A DNA stretch of 43,354 bases from Planctomycetaceae bacterium (GTDB lineage: Bacteria > Planctomycetota > Planctomycetia > Gemmatales > Gemmataceae). The stretch spans positions 1 through 43,354 of the forward strand of contig PNLP01000060.1 of the NCBI GenBank assembly GCA_013823135.1, written 5' to 3'. This document shows positions 21,599-31,372 of the stretch, piece by piece. Position 1 is the stretch's first letter. Each line of letters starts with the position of its first letter. The notes under the pieces were generated by a model. That model searched no databases and was not told the origin of the DNA. It saw only the letters and a program-made list of their open reading frames with translations. Both the position numbers and the translations under genes were made by a program.

Positions 21599-22345
21599 TT
21601 AAACGCCGTTCGCAGCACGCCAGTATTCTGGCGTCTCCAGCCACTGTGCCACATCCACGCGTGGATCGATCATGGCCGCGTGACCCGTCGGCAAACTAAT
21701 AGCTTTCGCATGGGAGATCCGTTTCCCCAGCAATCGCCCTGCGGTCGTGGGGACAACCCAATCGTTCGTAGCCGTGAATATCAATGTGGGAACGGTAATC
21801 TCTGCCAAGCGAGGGCGCAGATCCAACCCGGCCAAGAGCCTGAAGCGATGGCCATACACCCGCATTGGGACATCCGCAGTAAGATCCCACCACACATCTT
21901 GTTCGGCATCGGGAATCCGAGGGCCAAAGAAAAACAGCCCACGCAGCCTGCGGGTTGCGGGATGGCTCGGCTTCATCGGCAGCCACGGCCCTATCAATCC
22001 CATCAGACCGATAAACAGCCGACGCGGATACCATGCAAACGTGTTCACCAACACCAACCGCCGAACGAGATCCGGTCGCTCAAGCGCGACCTTGAGCGCC
22101 ACGGCACCACCAAACGATTCCGCCAACACTACAGCCGGACCCGTGCCGGAAAGTTGCTGGATAACCAGTGCCGCAAGGTCGGCATAAGTATGGCGGTCGT
22201 CTTGCGGGTAGCTCACGCAACGAACGGTGTAACGCTCATACAACCCCGCTTGACGGTGAAGCAAGCGACCAGTGCCATCCACGCCTGGAACGTAGACGAT
22301 TGGGCAGTTGCTCGGCAATGGGTCGCAAGGAATAGACGGTTTCAT
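21599..22345 (-). CDS. Alpha/beta hydrolase coupled to helicase
   Basis: 248 residues. Catalytic triad visible: Ser77 in AESFGG (nucleophile elbow with Ala in place of the first Gly), Asp195 in TATNDWVVP, and His222 in PTGHAAM. The oxyanion region VPGVDGTGR (19-27) precedes it. The protein resembles small lipase/acyltransferase-like hydrolases. Its ATG overlaps the stop of the 1755-residue helicase by 4 bases (ATGA), so the two are translated together. This fixed coupling suggests a joint function, but no substrate is evident. Confidence 0.8.
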   Translation of the reverse strand: MKPSIPCDPLPSNCPIVYVPGVDGTGRLLHRQAGLYERYTVRCVSYPQDDRHTYADLAALVIQQLSGTGPAVVLAESFGGAVALKVALERPDLVRRLVLVNTFAWYPRRLFIGLMGLIGPWLPMKPSHPATRRLRGLFFFGPRIPDAEQDVWWDLTADVPMRVYGHRFRLLAGLDLRPRLAEITVPTLIFTATNDWVVPTTAGRLLGKRISHAKAISLPTGHAAMIDPRVDVAQWLETPEYWRAANGV

Positions 22346-25300
22346 TTCGCTTTCACCAGCCTGACGCGCAAGTCGTCGCCGATATCAAGCAATCCCGTCG
22401 ATACCTGCGTATTCACCGCGATGGAGATACGCTCCCGAATCAGTGGCCCGGTTCGTTTGAAGCCGAGATGTTTCGACACCGCGGCGATCAGTGCTTCAAC
22501 CGGCATCGAACCATAGTCCCGCAGTACCTGAGTCACTGCGGCTTCAACAACCCCCTCAGGAACCGACTCGATCAATTGATATTCGACCGGATCGAAAGGT
22601 ACTGATCTTGTGTTCACATTCGTCGAGGTGAGGATGGACACCTCTTGTCGGTGTTTGGAGTCGGGGAAGGTTGATGCTTCGAGGGCCGCCATGATGCGGC
22701 GTACCTGCTTGGATTTATTGCGAACCCAGTCAGCGGACCACACGCGGATCAGTCGCCAACCAAGCCCTTCGAGAACTTCTTGGCGAAGGCGGTCACGATC
22801 TCGTGCAGTCGCAGCGGCGTGATACGTAGCTCCATCGCACTCGACACCAAGTACGTAACGCCCGCTCTGTTGCGGATCGAGAATTGCGATATCAATCAGA
22901 TAACCACCACAGCCTATTTGTTGATGAACGGGAAAGCCGTGGCGACCAAGTTCAGCGGCGACCTCTGCCTCGAAGGGCGAATCTACGACTTCACGGCTTA
23001 CCTCGGACTGGACCTTCCCAAGCGCCGAGGGACCACGTTCAGCGTAATCCAGGAATGCTTTCAGCATCTTCGCGCCCTCGGCACTCGTGCGAGCGAGATC
23101 AACGTCAGCCGCGGTCATTGAAGCGACGACAATCATACTCCTCCGTGCCCGAGTAACTGCGACGTTCAATCGGCGTTCGCCTCCCAAGCGGTTCAATGGA
23201 CCAAACCGCATCGCGACCTTACCCGTTTCATCTGGCCCGTACCCGACACTCAGCAGAATGACATCACGCTCATCTCCCTGAACGTTTTCTAGATTCTTGA
23301 CGAAGAATGGATCCTGTCGATCGTCTGCAAAAAAGGATTCTGTCTCCGTACTTTCGCGGCGCAGAATTTCGAGTTCATCAAGGATTCGATCCTGCTGCCG
23401 CTGGCTGAACGCGATCACTCCCAGACTGCGGTCAGAGTTCGTGCGGGCGTGTTCCAACACCAGAATCGCAACTCGCTTCGCTTCGATTAGGTTTACCCCG
23501 TCCTTGAATCGCCCTTCGAGTACTTTCTGGAACGTCACCGCGGGGGTTGTAGCTTCATCGGCACTCGGAAACGTCACTAACTTGCCATCGTAAATGTACC
23601 GGTTCGAAAACGCGATGAGTCCTTCGCGGCGGCTACGGTAGTGCCAGCGAAGCCGCTTTCGTGTCAAGCCTAGTGAGACACAAACATCGAGCAGGCTCTC
23701 GAAACCACTCGAGACGTCATCGGAATCGTCACCCTCGTAACTGGAGCGGTTGAAGAAATCGGTCGGTGGGAGTTGCTTGGGGTCTCCGCCAACGACCAAT
23801 TGCCGACCGCGATAGATCGCGCACATCGCGTCGTGCGGGCGAACCTGGGAGGCTTCGTCGAAGATCACGACATCGAAGTTCAACTCGGGGGTGTCGAGGT
23901 AGGTGCTCACGGCAAGCGGACTCATCATGAGGCACGGCTTAATCCGAGGCAGAATCGTGGGAATCTGGCGGAACAATTCTCGGAGCGGTAACTGCCTGCG
24001 TTTCTTGTTGACCTCCCTCACGAGAATGCCTAGTTCGGATGTGTCTGGAGCTGAGTCACGATTTGATGGACTGATAGAGTTTGTGTTCAGACGTAGCCTG
24101 ACTCTATCGGGAGTAGTGTGAATCGCGAAACGATCCAGAGCGGCGAACCGCTCGACGATTCGTTCGTGCGATTCCGTGGTGAATTCCGCGAGAGCCGGAA
24201 CCTGTTTGTGCAGCGAGTCAAGCCAGGAGCGGCAGAACCGTGCACGAAAAACATCCACCGCGTTCACAGCGAGAAATTCTCCTGTGTTGATCTCATCGAG
24301 AATCGTGGGGATTCCAAACGCGAGCAGTTCTTTCTCCGACTTCACGAATTGCGACCATTCCGAGAGCCGGTGAGTATCGTGTGAACGAGCGTTCGCCCAG
24401 CTTGTGAGTTCATCGAGTGGTGTGTCTTCGAGAATGAGGCTTGTAGACACAAGAACATCGATCGGGAACAGTTCCCCCACGACACGCGTCCAGATCCGAT
24501 CAAACTCGGCGTGTGTCGTGGTGCTGAGTTCAAGTGCCGTTCGTAACTTGCCACGCCCAGTTGGGTCAGCGAGTGTTGTGGAAAGTTGTGATGTGAGTGG
24601 TCTGGCCCATTCGGTAAGAAACCCAAGCAGTGTCGCGGCTCGTTTGGCGTCCTCGGTGTGGTCGCATTCTTCGAGGGCTTCAGGCGTCCGCATTGTACCA
24701 GCGAGTTGACTTGCGACGAGAATATGAGAGCGAGCTTCGATGAGTCGGCCGAGTGTGTCGCACCGGTTGCGAATGTCAGTTGCTGCGACATCCGAACCAA
24801 TGGCCAGCAAGTCAACCAGTCGCTTAAGAACCGTGGTTTCATTCTCGATGGAAATCGCTTCACGGTCGAGCCAGTTCTGAACTTCGATTGTGGGTTGCAA
24901 CAGGAATCGTTCGGGGTCCGGCACAACACACTGGCGAAGGAAGTCCGACCAGCTTGAAGTGAATGTCGTCATTACCTGGGCAAGTTGCTTGGCACTGGTC
25001 GCGAGTTCGTTCCGGGCCAGTGAACCGCCCGCAGCGAGAAGCCCCTTGAGTTCATGTTGCGGTTTCCATCGCTCCAGTGTTTCCACGTCTTGAAGCCCAG
25101 TCGCCGTCGCTTCCCAATCGGGTGCTCCAGTTGAGTTCAGGAGAAGTTCGGCGGCATATGCGGTTGCGACTTGCCGCACAGCCTCAACCCTCTGGTGATA
25201 CGCGGCCAACTCCGCGATATCGGTCCGTGTGCTCGTATCCACGGGAACAGAAGAATACCACGAGCCCAGTTGCTTTCGAATCTTGGACCAGTCTGACCAA

Positions 25301-27609
25301 GGCAACCAACTCCATGAAGAGCCTGATGCTGCGACGGCCTGCTGAACTAATGGTGCAGATTCCAGAGCAAGTGAGATTGGTGAAACTCTGACCATCAACC
25401 TGGCCCGCGTTGCGAGGATTTCCCTCTCGTCATCTCTGGCACGCCGAACCGCAGCGACGAGTTCTGCTCGTCGTCCCACATCACACCAGGACGTGGGAAT
25501 CGGTTGCATTGCTGCAATACGCCCTGAAAGTGTGGCAACTTCTTGAGATTGTCCAATGGAAAGCGGTGGTAACCGAAGAAGGTTCGCAACATCCTGAGCG
25601 CTTTTTGCAACAGTAACGACCAGTTCCCTGATTGTGCGGATTGTGGTCGTGAGGTGATTGAGTTGAGCAAGTCGATTGCGAAGTGAAAGAGGCGTGTGGA
25701 GACGCTCTCTATCTGGAACGTAATTGATATCGTGCTGGTTTGTAATTCTCCGCATCGCCACCGGATTAAATTCCGGAAGCAGTTTCGCGAGTTCTCGCGC
25801 CGTTTGTGTATTGGCGTTCAGAGAGATGGTCGCTTCGGCTGCCTGTCTCGCATCGCCACGGAACCATTCAACTGGGAACAGAGGTAGGGCCAAGATCGCT
25901 CGTCCGTTGTGCTCTCCCTTACGCCAACTCTGGATGGTGAATGGACGATCACATACTCCACAGGATGCGAGTTCTTGAATCACATTCCCAACAGATGGGA
26001 TTGCATTCGCGAGCGAGTTGAGAGTGTAACGGGCTTCGTCGGCAACCCCATGCGTGTAGGCCGTGATTTTGCATCCGCGCCAGGGGTGCCCGCCGGGTTC
26101 CTCGAGCACCGCACGTGCGTCGGCCAAACCTGACAGAATTTCTGTCCCCCGCCGAAGGTATTCTGCGTCCTTGCCAAGCACATCCGTAATGATGACGCGA
26201 GAGCGGCCAGGCGTTTTATCGACTCTCGCGAGTTCGCCATGAACACGGAATGCGCTCCAACCAAGTGGAGATCGGATCGCGTGCAATTCTCTGACCAGTT
26301 CATTCAACCGCTTTCGTGTTTCGTCCCGTTCGAGGAGGTGTGTCGCCACGTCGGGCACACCCACAGGGGGGATCTCGAGACATCGACCCAGCTCTGCCAA
26401 AACCTGCTTCTTGTTTGCCTTGGCACTGTGGAGTTCCAGGCAATAATCGCCTAGCCCGCAGCGGTCCAATCGCCGTTTCACCACTTCGAGCGCGGCAGTT
26501 TTCTCGCTCACGAATAACACGGTTTTGCCAGCAGCGAGAGTCTCTGCAATCATGTTCGCGATCGTCTGGCTTTTGCCAGTCCCCGGCGGCCCATCCATAA
26601 CGAGGTGTGCCCCGCGTTTCACTGCTTCAATTGCTTCTTGCTGACTACTATCCGCATCGAGAATCAAGTTCGAGGAGTGCGCAGGAACGATTTGATCGAG
26701 GTCCTTCGCAAGAGGAAGATCGGCTGAAGTCTTGAGTGACACCGCACTGTCACCAGCGATCGCGCGGCAGATGGGATGCGATTGCACACGGTCTGCATTG
26801 CGGCCCAGGTCTTCCCACATTGCGAGCTTCTGGAAGTTGAAGACCCCAATTGCCGAAGACTCGACAACACCCCAGCGTGGGATGTGCTTGATCTTCTCGA
26901 TCACAGCCTTGAGGTAGTTGGCCAGGCAGTCGGCGTTCTCCAGTTCCAGGGGGCACTCGGTTGCGGTCGGTAGCTTAATTCGAAATTGCGTCTTCAATAA
27001 CTCGGCGAGGCAGTGGTTCGGAAGCACCTCGTCTTCCTCGGCTCGAAGTGTGAATGCCGCTTGAACTGTTTCACGGTCCAGACGCACGGGCACGAGGAGC
27101 AACGGCGACAGCACTTCCTCCTCGGAATCCTGGTTGTCGTACCACCGGAGGAATCCGAACGCCGCGAAGAGTGTAGTTACGCCGTGATCGGCCATCCCCT
27201 CCCGTCCAAGCCTAAACAATCGCGTGAGTCGTGCAACAAGTTGTTGGTCGGTGAACTCGGTGAGGATATGGCCCTTGCGAAGGTGCGGTGACTTCAAGCA
27301 CAGGTCCGTGAATCCCCGCTCGATATCGCTACCAGATTCGGTCGCAGTGCCCAGAATCGGGTCGTGATCTGCTGCCAGTGTCTCGACATCGAGCAACCCT
27401 GGAGCAAGCCCCAGGATTTCGTGCTTCCAGGCGAAGGTGAGTGTCTCGCCTTCTCGGACCAGGCTCTCCCACAACTCCGTGGTCGTGGGGTGAGCGAAGT
27501 ACGCCCCACCGATTCGGCCCGCAGCGAACTTGATCAATCTGTTGCGTTTGGTGATGTCGAGCAGGCTCTTGCGCCACTCGGCAAGGCGAGCATCCGGGTC
27601 GAATGGCAT
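22342..27609 (-). CDS. DUF4011 / SF1 helicase / MTES_1575 nuclease / DUF3320 protein (Hhe-like defence candidate)
   Basis: 1755 residues from ATG 27609. An N-terminal DUF4011-type start (RLAEWRKSLLDITKRNRLIKF) precedes the SF1 helicase: Walker A GPPGTGKSQT near 339, VVIFDEASQV near 1250, GDPKQLPPT near 1275, VQGDERDVILLSVGYG near 1445 and LNVAVTRARR near 1485. A restriction-like nuclease of the MTES_1575/Vsr type follows (about 1545-1625; YLIDIAI, GVECDGATYH, GWRLIRVWSADW). The DUF3320 end (about 1690-1750) closes the protein. This order matches single-protein antiphage systems reported as DUF4011-helicase-Vsr (Hhe). The frame runs 140 codons further upstream but without ribosome binding site or domain. 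Motifs look intact. Confidence 0.9.
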   Translation of the reverse strand: MPFDPDARLAEWRKSLLDITKRNRLIKFAAGRIGGAYFAHPTTTELWESLVREGETLTFAWKHEILGLAPGLLDVETLAADHDPILGTATESGSDIERGFTDLCLKSPHLRKGHILTEFTDQQLVARLTRLFRLGREGMADHGVTTLFAAFGFLRWYDNQDSEEEVLSPLLLVPVRLDRETVQAAFTLRAEEDEVLPNHCLAELLKTQFRIKLPTATECPLELENADCLANYLKAVIEKIKHIPRWGVVESSAIGVFNFQKLAMWEDLGRNADRVQSHPICRAIAGDSAVSLKTSADLPLAKDLDQIVPAHSSNLILDADSSQQEAIEAVKRGAHLVMDGPPGTGKSQTIANMIAETLAAGKTVLFVSEKTAALEVVKRRLDRCGLGDYCLELHSAKANKKQVLAELGRCLEIPPVGVPDVATHLLERDETRKRLNELVRELHAIRSPLGWSAFRVHGELARVDKTPGRSRVIITDVLGKDAEYLRRGTEILSGLADARAVLEEPGGHPWRGCKITAYTHGVADEARYTLNSLANAIPSVGNVIQELASCGVCDRPFTIQSWRKGEHNGRAILALPLFPVEWFRGDARQAAEATISLNANTQTARELAKLLPEFNPVAMRRITNQHDINYVPDRERLHTPLSLRNRLAQLNHLTTTIRTIRELVVTVAKSAQDVANLLRLPPLSIGQSQEVATLSGRIAAMQPIPTSWCDVGRRAELVAAVRRARDDEREILATRARLMVRVSPISLALESAPLVQQAVAASGSSWSWLPWSDWSKIRKQLGSWYSSVPVDTSTRTDIAELAAYHQRVEAVRQVATAYAAELLLNSTGAPDWEATATGLQDVETLERWKPQHELKGLLAAGGSLARNELATSAKQLAQVMTTFTSSWSDFLRQCVVPDPERFLLQPTIEVQNWLDREAISIENETTVLKRLVDLLAIGSDVAATDIRNRCDTLGRLIEARSHILVASQLAGTMRTPEALEECDHTEDAKRAATLLGFLTEWARPLTSQLSTTLADPTGRGKLRTALELSTTTHAEFDRIWTRVVGELFPIDVLVSTSLILEDTPLDELTSWANARSHDTHRLSEWSQFVKSEKELLAFGIPTILDEINTGEFLAVNAVDVFRARFCRSWLDSLHKQVPALAEFTTESHERIVERFAALDRFAIHTTPDRVRLRLNTNSISPSNRDSAPDTSELGILVREVNKKRRQLPLRELFRQIPTILPRIKPCLMMSPLAVSTYLDTPELNFDVVIFDEASQVRPHDAMCAIYRGRQLVVGGDPKQLPPTDFFNRSSYEGDDSDDVSSGFESLLDVCVSLGLTRKRLRWHYRSRREGLIAFSNRYIYDGKLVTFPSADEATTPAVTFQKVLEGRFKDGVNLIEAKRVAILVLEHARTNSDRSLGVIAFSQRQQDRILDELEILRRESTETESFFADDRQDPFFVKNLENVQGDERDVILLSVGYGPDETGKVAMRFGPLNRLGGERRLNVAVTRARRSMIVVASMTAADVDLARTSAEGAKMLKAFLDYAERGPSALGKVQSEVSREVVDSPFEAEVAAELGRHGFPVHQQIGCGGYLIDIAILDPQQSGRYVLGVECDGATYHAAATARDRDRLRQEVLEGLGWRLIRVWSADWVRNKSKQVRRIMAALEASTFPDSKHRQEVSILTSTNVNTRSVPFDPVEYQLIESVPEGVVEAAVTQVLRDYGSMPVEALIAAVSKHLGFKRTGPLIRERISIAVNTQVSTGLLDIGDDLRVRLVKAK

Positions 27610-27769
27610 CGTCGGTTTCCCCAGGGGTGACTGAGTCAGATTAACGGAGGCGGTGCGGTTCGGGAACGACACCCGCACAGTTACCTGGAAACGAATGCCT
27701 ATCACAGCGTACTCACACCGGGTATCATGCCGTCCTCCCGCCGTTCTCCACTTCGATTGGAGCCAGACG

Positions 27770-29047
27770 ATGAACCGATTTCTGTTTGCGATTGCTACCT
27801 GTTTGGGATTGAGCCCGCTGACCGGTTGTGCCGCTGACGGCAACCTTCCAGATACCGAACCCGTCACCGTGGCAGCCACTGACTGGCCGTGGTGGCGTGG
27901 TCCGGACCGAAACGGAATCGCCCCCAAGCAGAACCCACCACTGAAGTGGAGTGCGGCCGAGAACATCATCTGGAAAGCTCCGGTTCCCGGACGTGGCCAC
28001 GGCTCCCCCACGGTCGTGGGCGACCGCATTTTCCTGACGGCGGCCGATCACGAAAACGAAACGCAATCGGTCTTGTGCTTCGATCGCGTAACGGGAAAGC
28101 AACTTTGGGAATCGCCCCTTCACCGCGGGGGTTTCGTGAAAGGGAACGTCAAGAGTTCTCTCGCATCTTGCACTCCAGCGTGCGACGGCAAGCGAGTCTT
28201 TGTCAACTTCCTGAACGCCGGGGCGATTTACACAACGGCGCTCGATCTAGACGGTAAACAGGTTTGGCAAGCGAAGGTCTCGGACTACGTTTTGCATCAG
28301 GGTTTCGGATCATCGCCAGCAATCTTCGGACCTCTCGTAATCGTTTCGGCTGATAACAAGGGTGGTGGACGAATCGTCGGGCTTGATCGCGTGAGTGGGA
28401 AGGTCGTGTGGAGTGTAGATCGGCCGAAGTTCCCCAACTACGCATCACCGATCATCCTCAAAGCCGATGGCCGCGACCAACTCGTCTTCACGGGCTGCGA
28501 TCTGGTAACGAGCCTCGACCCACTCACCGGCAAGAAATTGTGGGAGACTAAGGGCTCGACAACCGAATGCGTGACTTCCGTGGTAACCGACGGAACACGC
28601 GTCTTCACAAGCGGCGGCTATCCGAAGAACCACGTCGCGGCAGTGGTTGCTGACGGTTCCGGCAAGGTGGCGTGGGAGAACAACACGCGGGTGTATGTGC
28701 CCTCAATGGCAGTGCGAGATGGCCATCTTTACGCCGTGCTCGATGCGGGGGTCGCGATGTGCTGGCAGAGCAACACTGGCAAGGAACTGTGGAAGGAACG
28801 CCTCGACGGCACATTCAGCGCATCACCCGTATTCATGGGAGATACCGTGTTCGCCACGAACGAGAGCGGCAAGACCTTCGTTTTCAAGGCAACACCCGAA
28901 GGGTACACCGAGATTGCCATCAACAAACTGGGCGACGATGCGTTCGCGACGCCCACGATCTGCGGGGATCGGATCTACATGCGGGTCGCATCGCAAGCGA
29001 ATGGTAAGCGACAGGAAATGCTGTACTGCATCGGTAAGAAAGAGTGA
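27770..29047 (+). CDS. PQQ-like beta-propeller repeat lipoprotein
   Basis: 425 residues from ATG 27770. Signal peptide with lipobox LSPLTGC (Cys20), then WPWWRGPDRNGIA, the usual opening of planctomycete outer-membrane-associated PQQ-repeat proteins. At least six propeller blades are visible as repeated 'LDxxTGKxxW' segments (CFDRVTGKQLW, ALDLDGKQVW, GLDRVSGKVVW, SLDPLTGKKLW, CWQSNTGKELW). No dehydrogenase signature is seen, so it is likely a scaffold or sensor in the envelope rather than an enzyme. It is divergent from the helicase gene over a 160-base gap. Confidence 0.9.
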   Translation: MNRFLFAIATCLGLSPLTGCAADGNLPDTEPVTVAATDWPWWRGPDRNGIAPKQNPPLKWSAAENIIWKAPVPGRGHGSPTVVGDRIFLTAADHENETQSVLCFDRVTGKQLWESPLHRGGFVKGNVKSSLASCTPACDGKRVFVNFLNAGAIYTTALDLDGKQVWQAKVSDYVLHQGFGSSPAIFGPLVIVSADNKGGGRIVGLDRVSGKVVWSVDRPKFPNYASPIILKADGRDQLVFTGCDLVTSLDPLTGKKLWETKGSTTECVTSVVTDGTRVFTSGGYPKNHVAAVVADGSGKVAWENNTRVYVPSMAVRDGHLYAVLDAGVAMCWQSNTGKELWKERLDGTFSASPVFMGDTVFATNESGKTFVFKATPEGYTEIAINKLGDDAFATPTICGDRIYMRVASQANGKRQEMLYCIGKKE

Positions 29048-29050
29048 GCA

Positions 29051-29821
29051 TCACCCCAGGACGGCAGGAGCGGCAGAAAGCACTTCCTTGACGGTTACCC
29101 CGCTGCGGTTCGCGACGCGGAACTGCTCAGCGAACGCGATCGCGCGGCGGGTGGCTTCTTCGAGGCCGATCCCCCGTGCATGAATGTTCGAGATGAGGTT
29201 GCGGTCCGCGTCCGTGTGGCCAGCACGGGGGCGGAACGCCATGTAAGCTGAGAGGCTTTCGGCGGTCGCCAGGCCGGGCCGCTCGCCGATCAGCAGCACG
29301 ATCACGGAAGGGTTCAGCAAGTCGCCGACATCGTTCATCACACCAACACGACAGTATCGCACCAGAAACGGCTGACCAAACGACCAGCCATGCTCAATGG
29401 CCGCACTCTGCAAATTATCCAGCAATTCAGGAGCCTGAGTAGCCACTGCGGTTGCGGAGAGTCCGTCGCCGATCACAACCTGTAGATCTCGCGCGGTTGG
29501 GCAGCGCTCGGCGATCAGTTTTCGTGAATCGTCGTCGAGTTGTCGCCCGAGATCCGGCCGCAGCAAATACTCCGCTTTTGATGTGGCGCGGGTCCGAGCA
29601 TTGAACAGCAAGTAATTGGCTATCCGGTCGATCCCGAAAGCCGACAAAAGATCGGTTTCGGCCTGCACTGCGTCGCGTGCCGTAGCGTGGTCTTCTCGCA
29701 ATTTCAACCACGTCCCGGTTCGATACGCAGGCCCAGCACGCCCAACCAGCACGCGGGCGGGTGTGTGTTCGCGAGCCAACTCCAACGGATTGGGAGTAGG
29801 TGACAGTTCGTTGTCACTCAT
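29051..29821 (-). CDS. eutC: Ethanolamine ammonia-lyase small subunit
   Basis: 256 residues from ATG 29821, within the usual range for EutC. Recognisable blocks: ARVLVGRAGPAYRTGTWLKLREDHA, LQVVIGDGLSATAV, VLLIGERPGLATAESLSAYM, and RNLISNIHARGIGLEEA. EutC pairs with EutB to form the adenosylcobalamin-dependent enzyme that turns ethanolamine into acetaldehyde and ammonia, supplying part of the cobalamin-binding surface. Its start overlaps the permease stop by 4 bases. The frame extends far upstream inside the permease gene as a shadow, which was not used. Confidence 0.95.
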   Translation of the reverse strand: MSDNELSPTPNPLELAREHTPARVLVGRAGPAYRTGTWLKLREDHATARDAVQAETDLLSAFGIDRIANYLLFNARTRATSKAEYLLRPDLGRQLDDDSRKLIAERCPTARDLQVVIGDGLSATAVATQAPELLDNLQSAAIEHGWSFGQPFLVRYCRVGVMNDVGDLLNPSVIVLLIGERPGLATAESLSAYMAFRPRAGHTDADRNLISNIHARGIGLEEATRRAIAFAEQFRVANRSGVTVKEVLSAAPAVLG

Positions 29822-31359
29822 GGCGCAGCCTTTGAGTCTTCGGTCTCGTGAACAGCCAGTTCTGCTGCGTGGATTGCTTGTTGTTGCTGGGTGGTGAGTA
29901 CCCCGTGCGGCGGGCCGGGGAAAGTGTACTTTGCGATCGCGAACCAGAGCACTCCCAGCACGATCATCGCTCCACACACAACTGTCGCTGCCTTCTCGTT
30001 GGGGGGCTGCATTCCAATGACGATCAACCCGCCGCAACCCAGGATGCTCACGACCGCGAGGGGGCGGAACCAGCGGCCCAATTGCCACGGCCCCATTTCG
30101 GTCCACCATCGACCGTGAGCAACGAGTCCGATCGCGGTGGGCAACACATACGACAGATACAGGAAGATGACGCACACCGCGGTGATTGTGCTGTAGACAT
30201 CGGCGTAGATCGTGAACATTACGGACGTGACGGCAACGACCCAGATCGCCACTACAGGAGTGCGGTAACGCGGTGAAACCGAGCGCACCCACTTCGAAGC
30301 CGGTAGCCCGCCATCTCGTGCGAACGCGAACATCATTCGCGACGCGGAAGTGACCGTTGCCAGCCCGCACAGGTATTGAGCGATCACGATGCACGCCAGC
30401 AGGATCGACGCGAACCACCCAGGCAACACATCTCTCAGCGTGAAGACAAACGAGCCGTCTCCTTTCGCAGCAACTGCCGCCGGGTCGCGCATCGCCAGCA
30501 CGATGGCACACAGCATCAGCCAGCCGAAGATACCGGACACCAGCACGGATCGCACGATTCCGCGAGGGACGTTTCTCGCGGCGCTCGAGGTTTCTTCCGA
30601 GACGTGCGCCGAGGCGTCGAACCCCGTGATCGTGTACGCGGGGAGGAGGAAGCCAAGGGCGAACAGCCAGAGCAGCGATTCAGTTCGCGGCCACATCACG
30701 AGTTTGTCGGGTTCAGACTCCAGCCCGCTGTAGTTCGAGAACGTCCACAATCGCGCGATATCCAGGGTCGGTGCCGTGGTAAAGAGGGACACCATGAGCA
30801 CCGCCGAGATGACCAGAATCCAGTACCCACTGAAGTCCGTGAGGAGTTGCGTGACGCGAATCCCGCGGTGATTGATGATTGCCTGGGATGCGGTGAGCCC
30901 CAGCACAGCCACGAACTGCGTCAAGGGACCTGGTGCGGAATCGGGGAAGAACGCACTCACGGCGAAGAGGTACGTGCCGACATTGATCCCCGCGAGCACC
31001 GTGACCAACCCCGCGAGGTTGAACCACGCCGTCGTCCAACCCCACCCACGACCGCCGAGAATCGCCGCCCAGTGGTAGAGCCCGCCAGCGGTCGGAAACG
31101 CGGATGCGATCTGCCCCATCGTTGCGGCAACGCAAAGCGAGAACAGGCACACGAGCGGCCAGCCAAGGCCAATCGCCGCACCACCAACGGAGCAGTATCC
31201 GACATGAAATGATGTGATGCCGCCCGCCAGGATGCAGATGATCGACAACGAAATGGCGAAGTTGGAGAACCCACCGAGCACACGCGACAGTTCCTGGGCG
31301 TACCCCAGCTTGTGCAGGGTGCGAACGTCGTCGGATTCGGGGAGCGTGGGTTCGTTCAT
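29818..31359 (-). CDS. APC-superfamily amine permease, probable ethanolamine importer
   Basis: 513 residues with about 12 hydrophobic segments. The N-terminus (LHKLGYAQELSRVLGGFSNF, AISLSIICILAGGITSF) and the SAFPTAGGLYHWAAILGG motif are those of the amino acid/choline (ACT) branch of APC transporters, related to GABA and polyamine permeases. Its place inside the eutB-eutC operon, coupled to eutC and 13 bases after eutB, indicates ethanolamine as the substrate. No microcompartment gene is near. Confidence 0.88.
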   Translation of the reverse strand: MNEPTLPESDDVRTLHKLGYAQELSRVLGGFSNFAISLSIICILAGGITSFHVGYCSVGGAAIGLGWPLVCLFSLCVAATMGQIASAFPTAGGLYHWAAILGGRGWGWTTAWFNLAGLVTVLAGINVGTYLFAVSAFFPDSAPGPLTQFVAVLGLTASQAIINHRGIRVTQLLTDFSGYWILVISAVLMVSLFTTAPTLDIARLWTFSNYSGLESEPDKLVMWPRTESLLWLFALGFLLPAYTITGFDASAHVSEETSSAARNVPRGIVRSVLVSGIFGWLMLCAIVLAMRDPAAVAAKGDGSFVFTLRDVLPGWFASILLACIVIAQYLCGLATVTSASRMMFAFARDGGLPASKWVRSVSPRYRTPVVAIWVVAVTSVMFTIYADVYSTITAVCVIFLYLSYVLPTAIGLVAHGRWWTEMGPWQLGRWFRPLAVVSILGCGGLIVIGMQPPNEKAATVVCGAMIVLGVLWFAIAKYTFPGPPHGVLTTQQQQAIHAAELAVHETEDSKAAP

Positions 31360-31372
31360 AACTGATCCAGAG

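Noticed and set aside
27610..28029. 140-codon upstream extension of the helicase frame
   Set aside because: It overlaps the PQQ lipoprotein gene on the other strand, has no domain or ribosome binding site, and the DUF4011 start fits ATG 27609.
29822..30511. Upstream extension of the eutC frame
   Set aside because: It lies inside the permease gene and reads as Arg/His-rich shadow sequence; EutC has its normal length from 29821.
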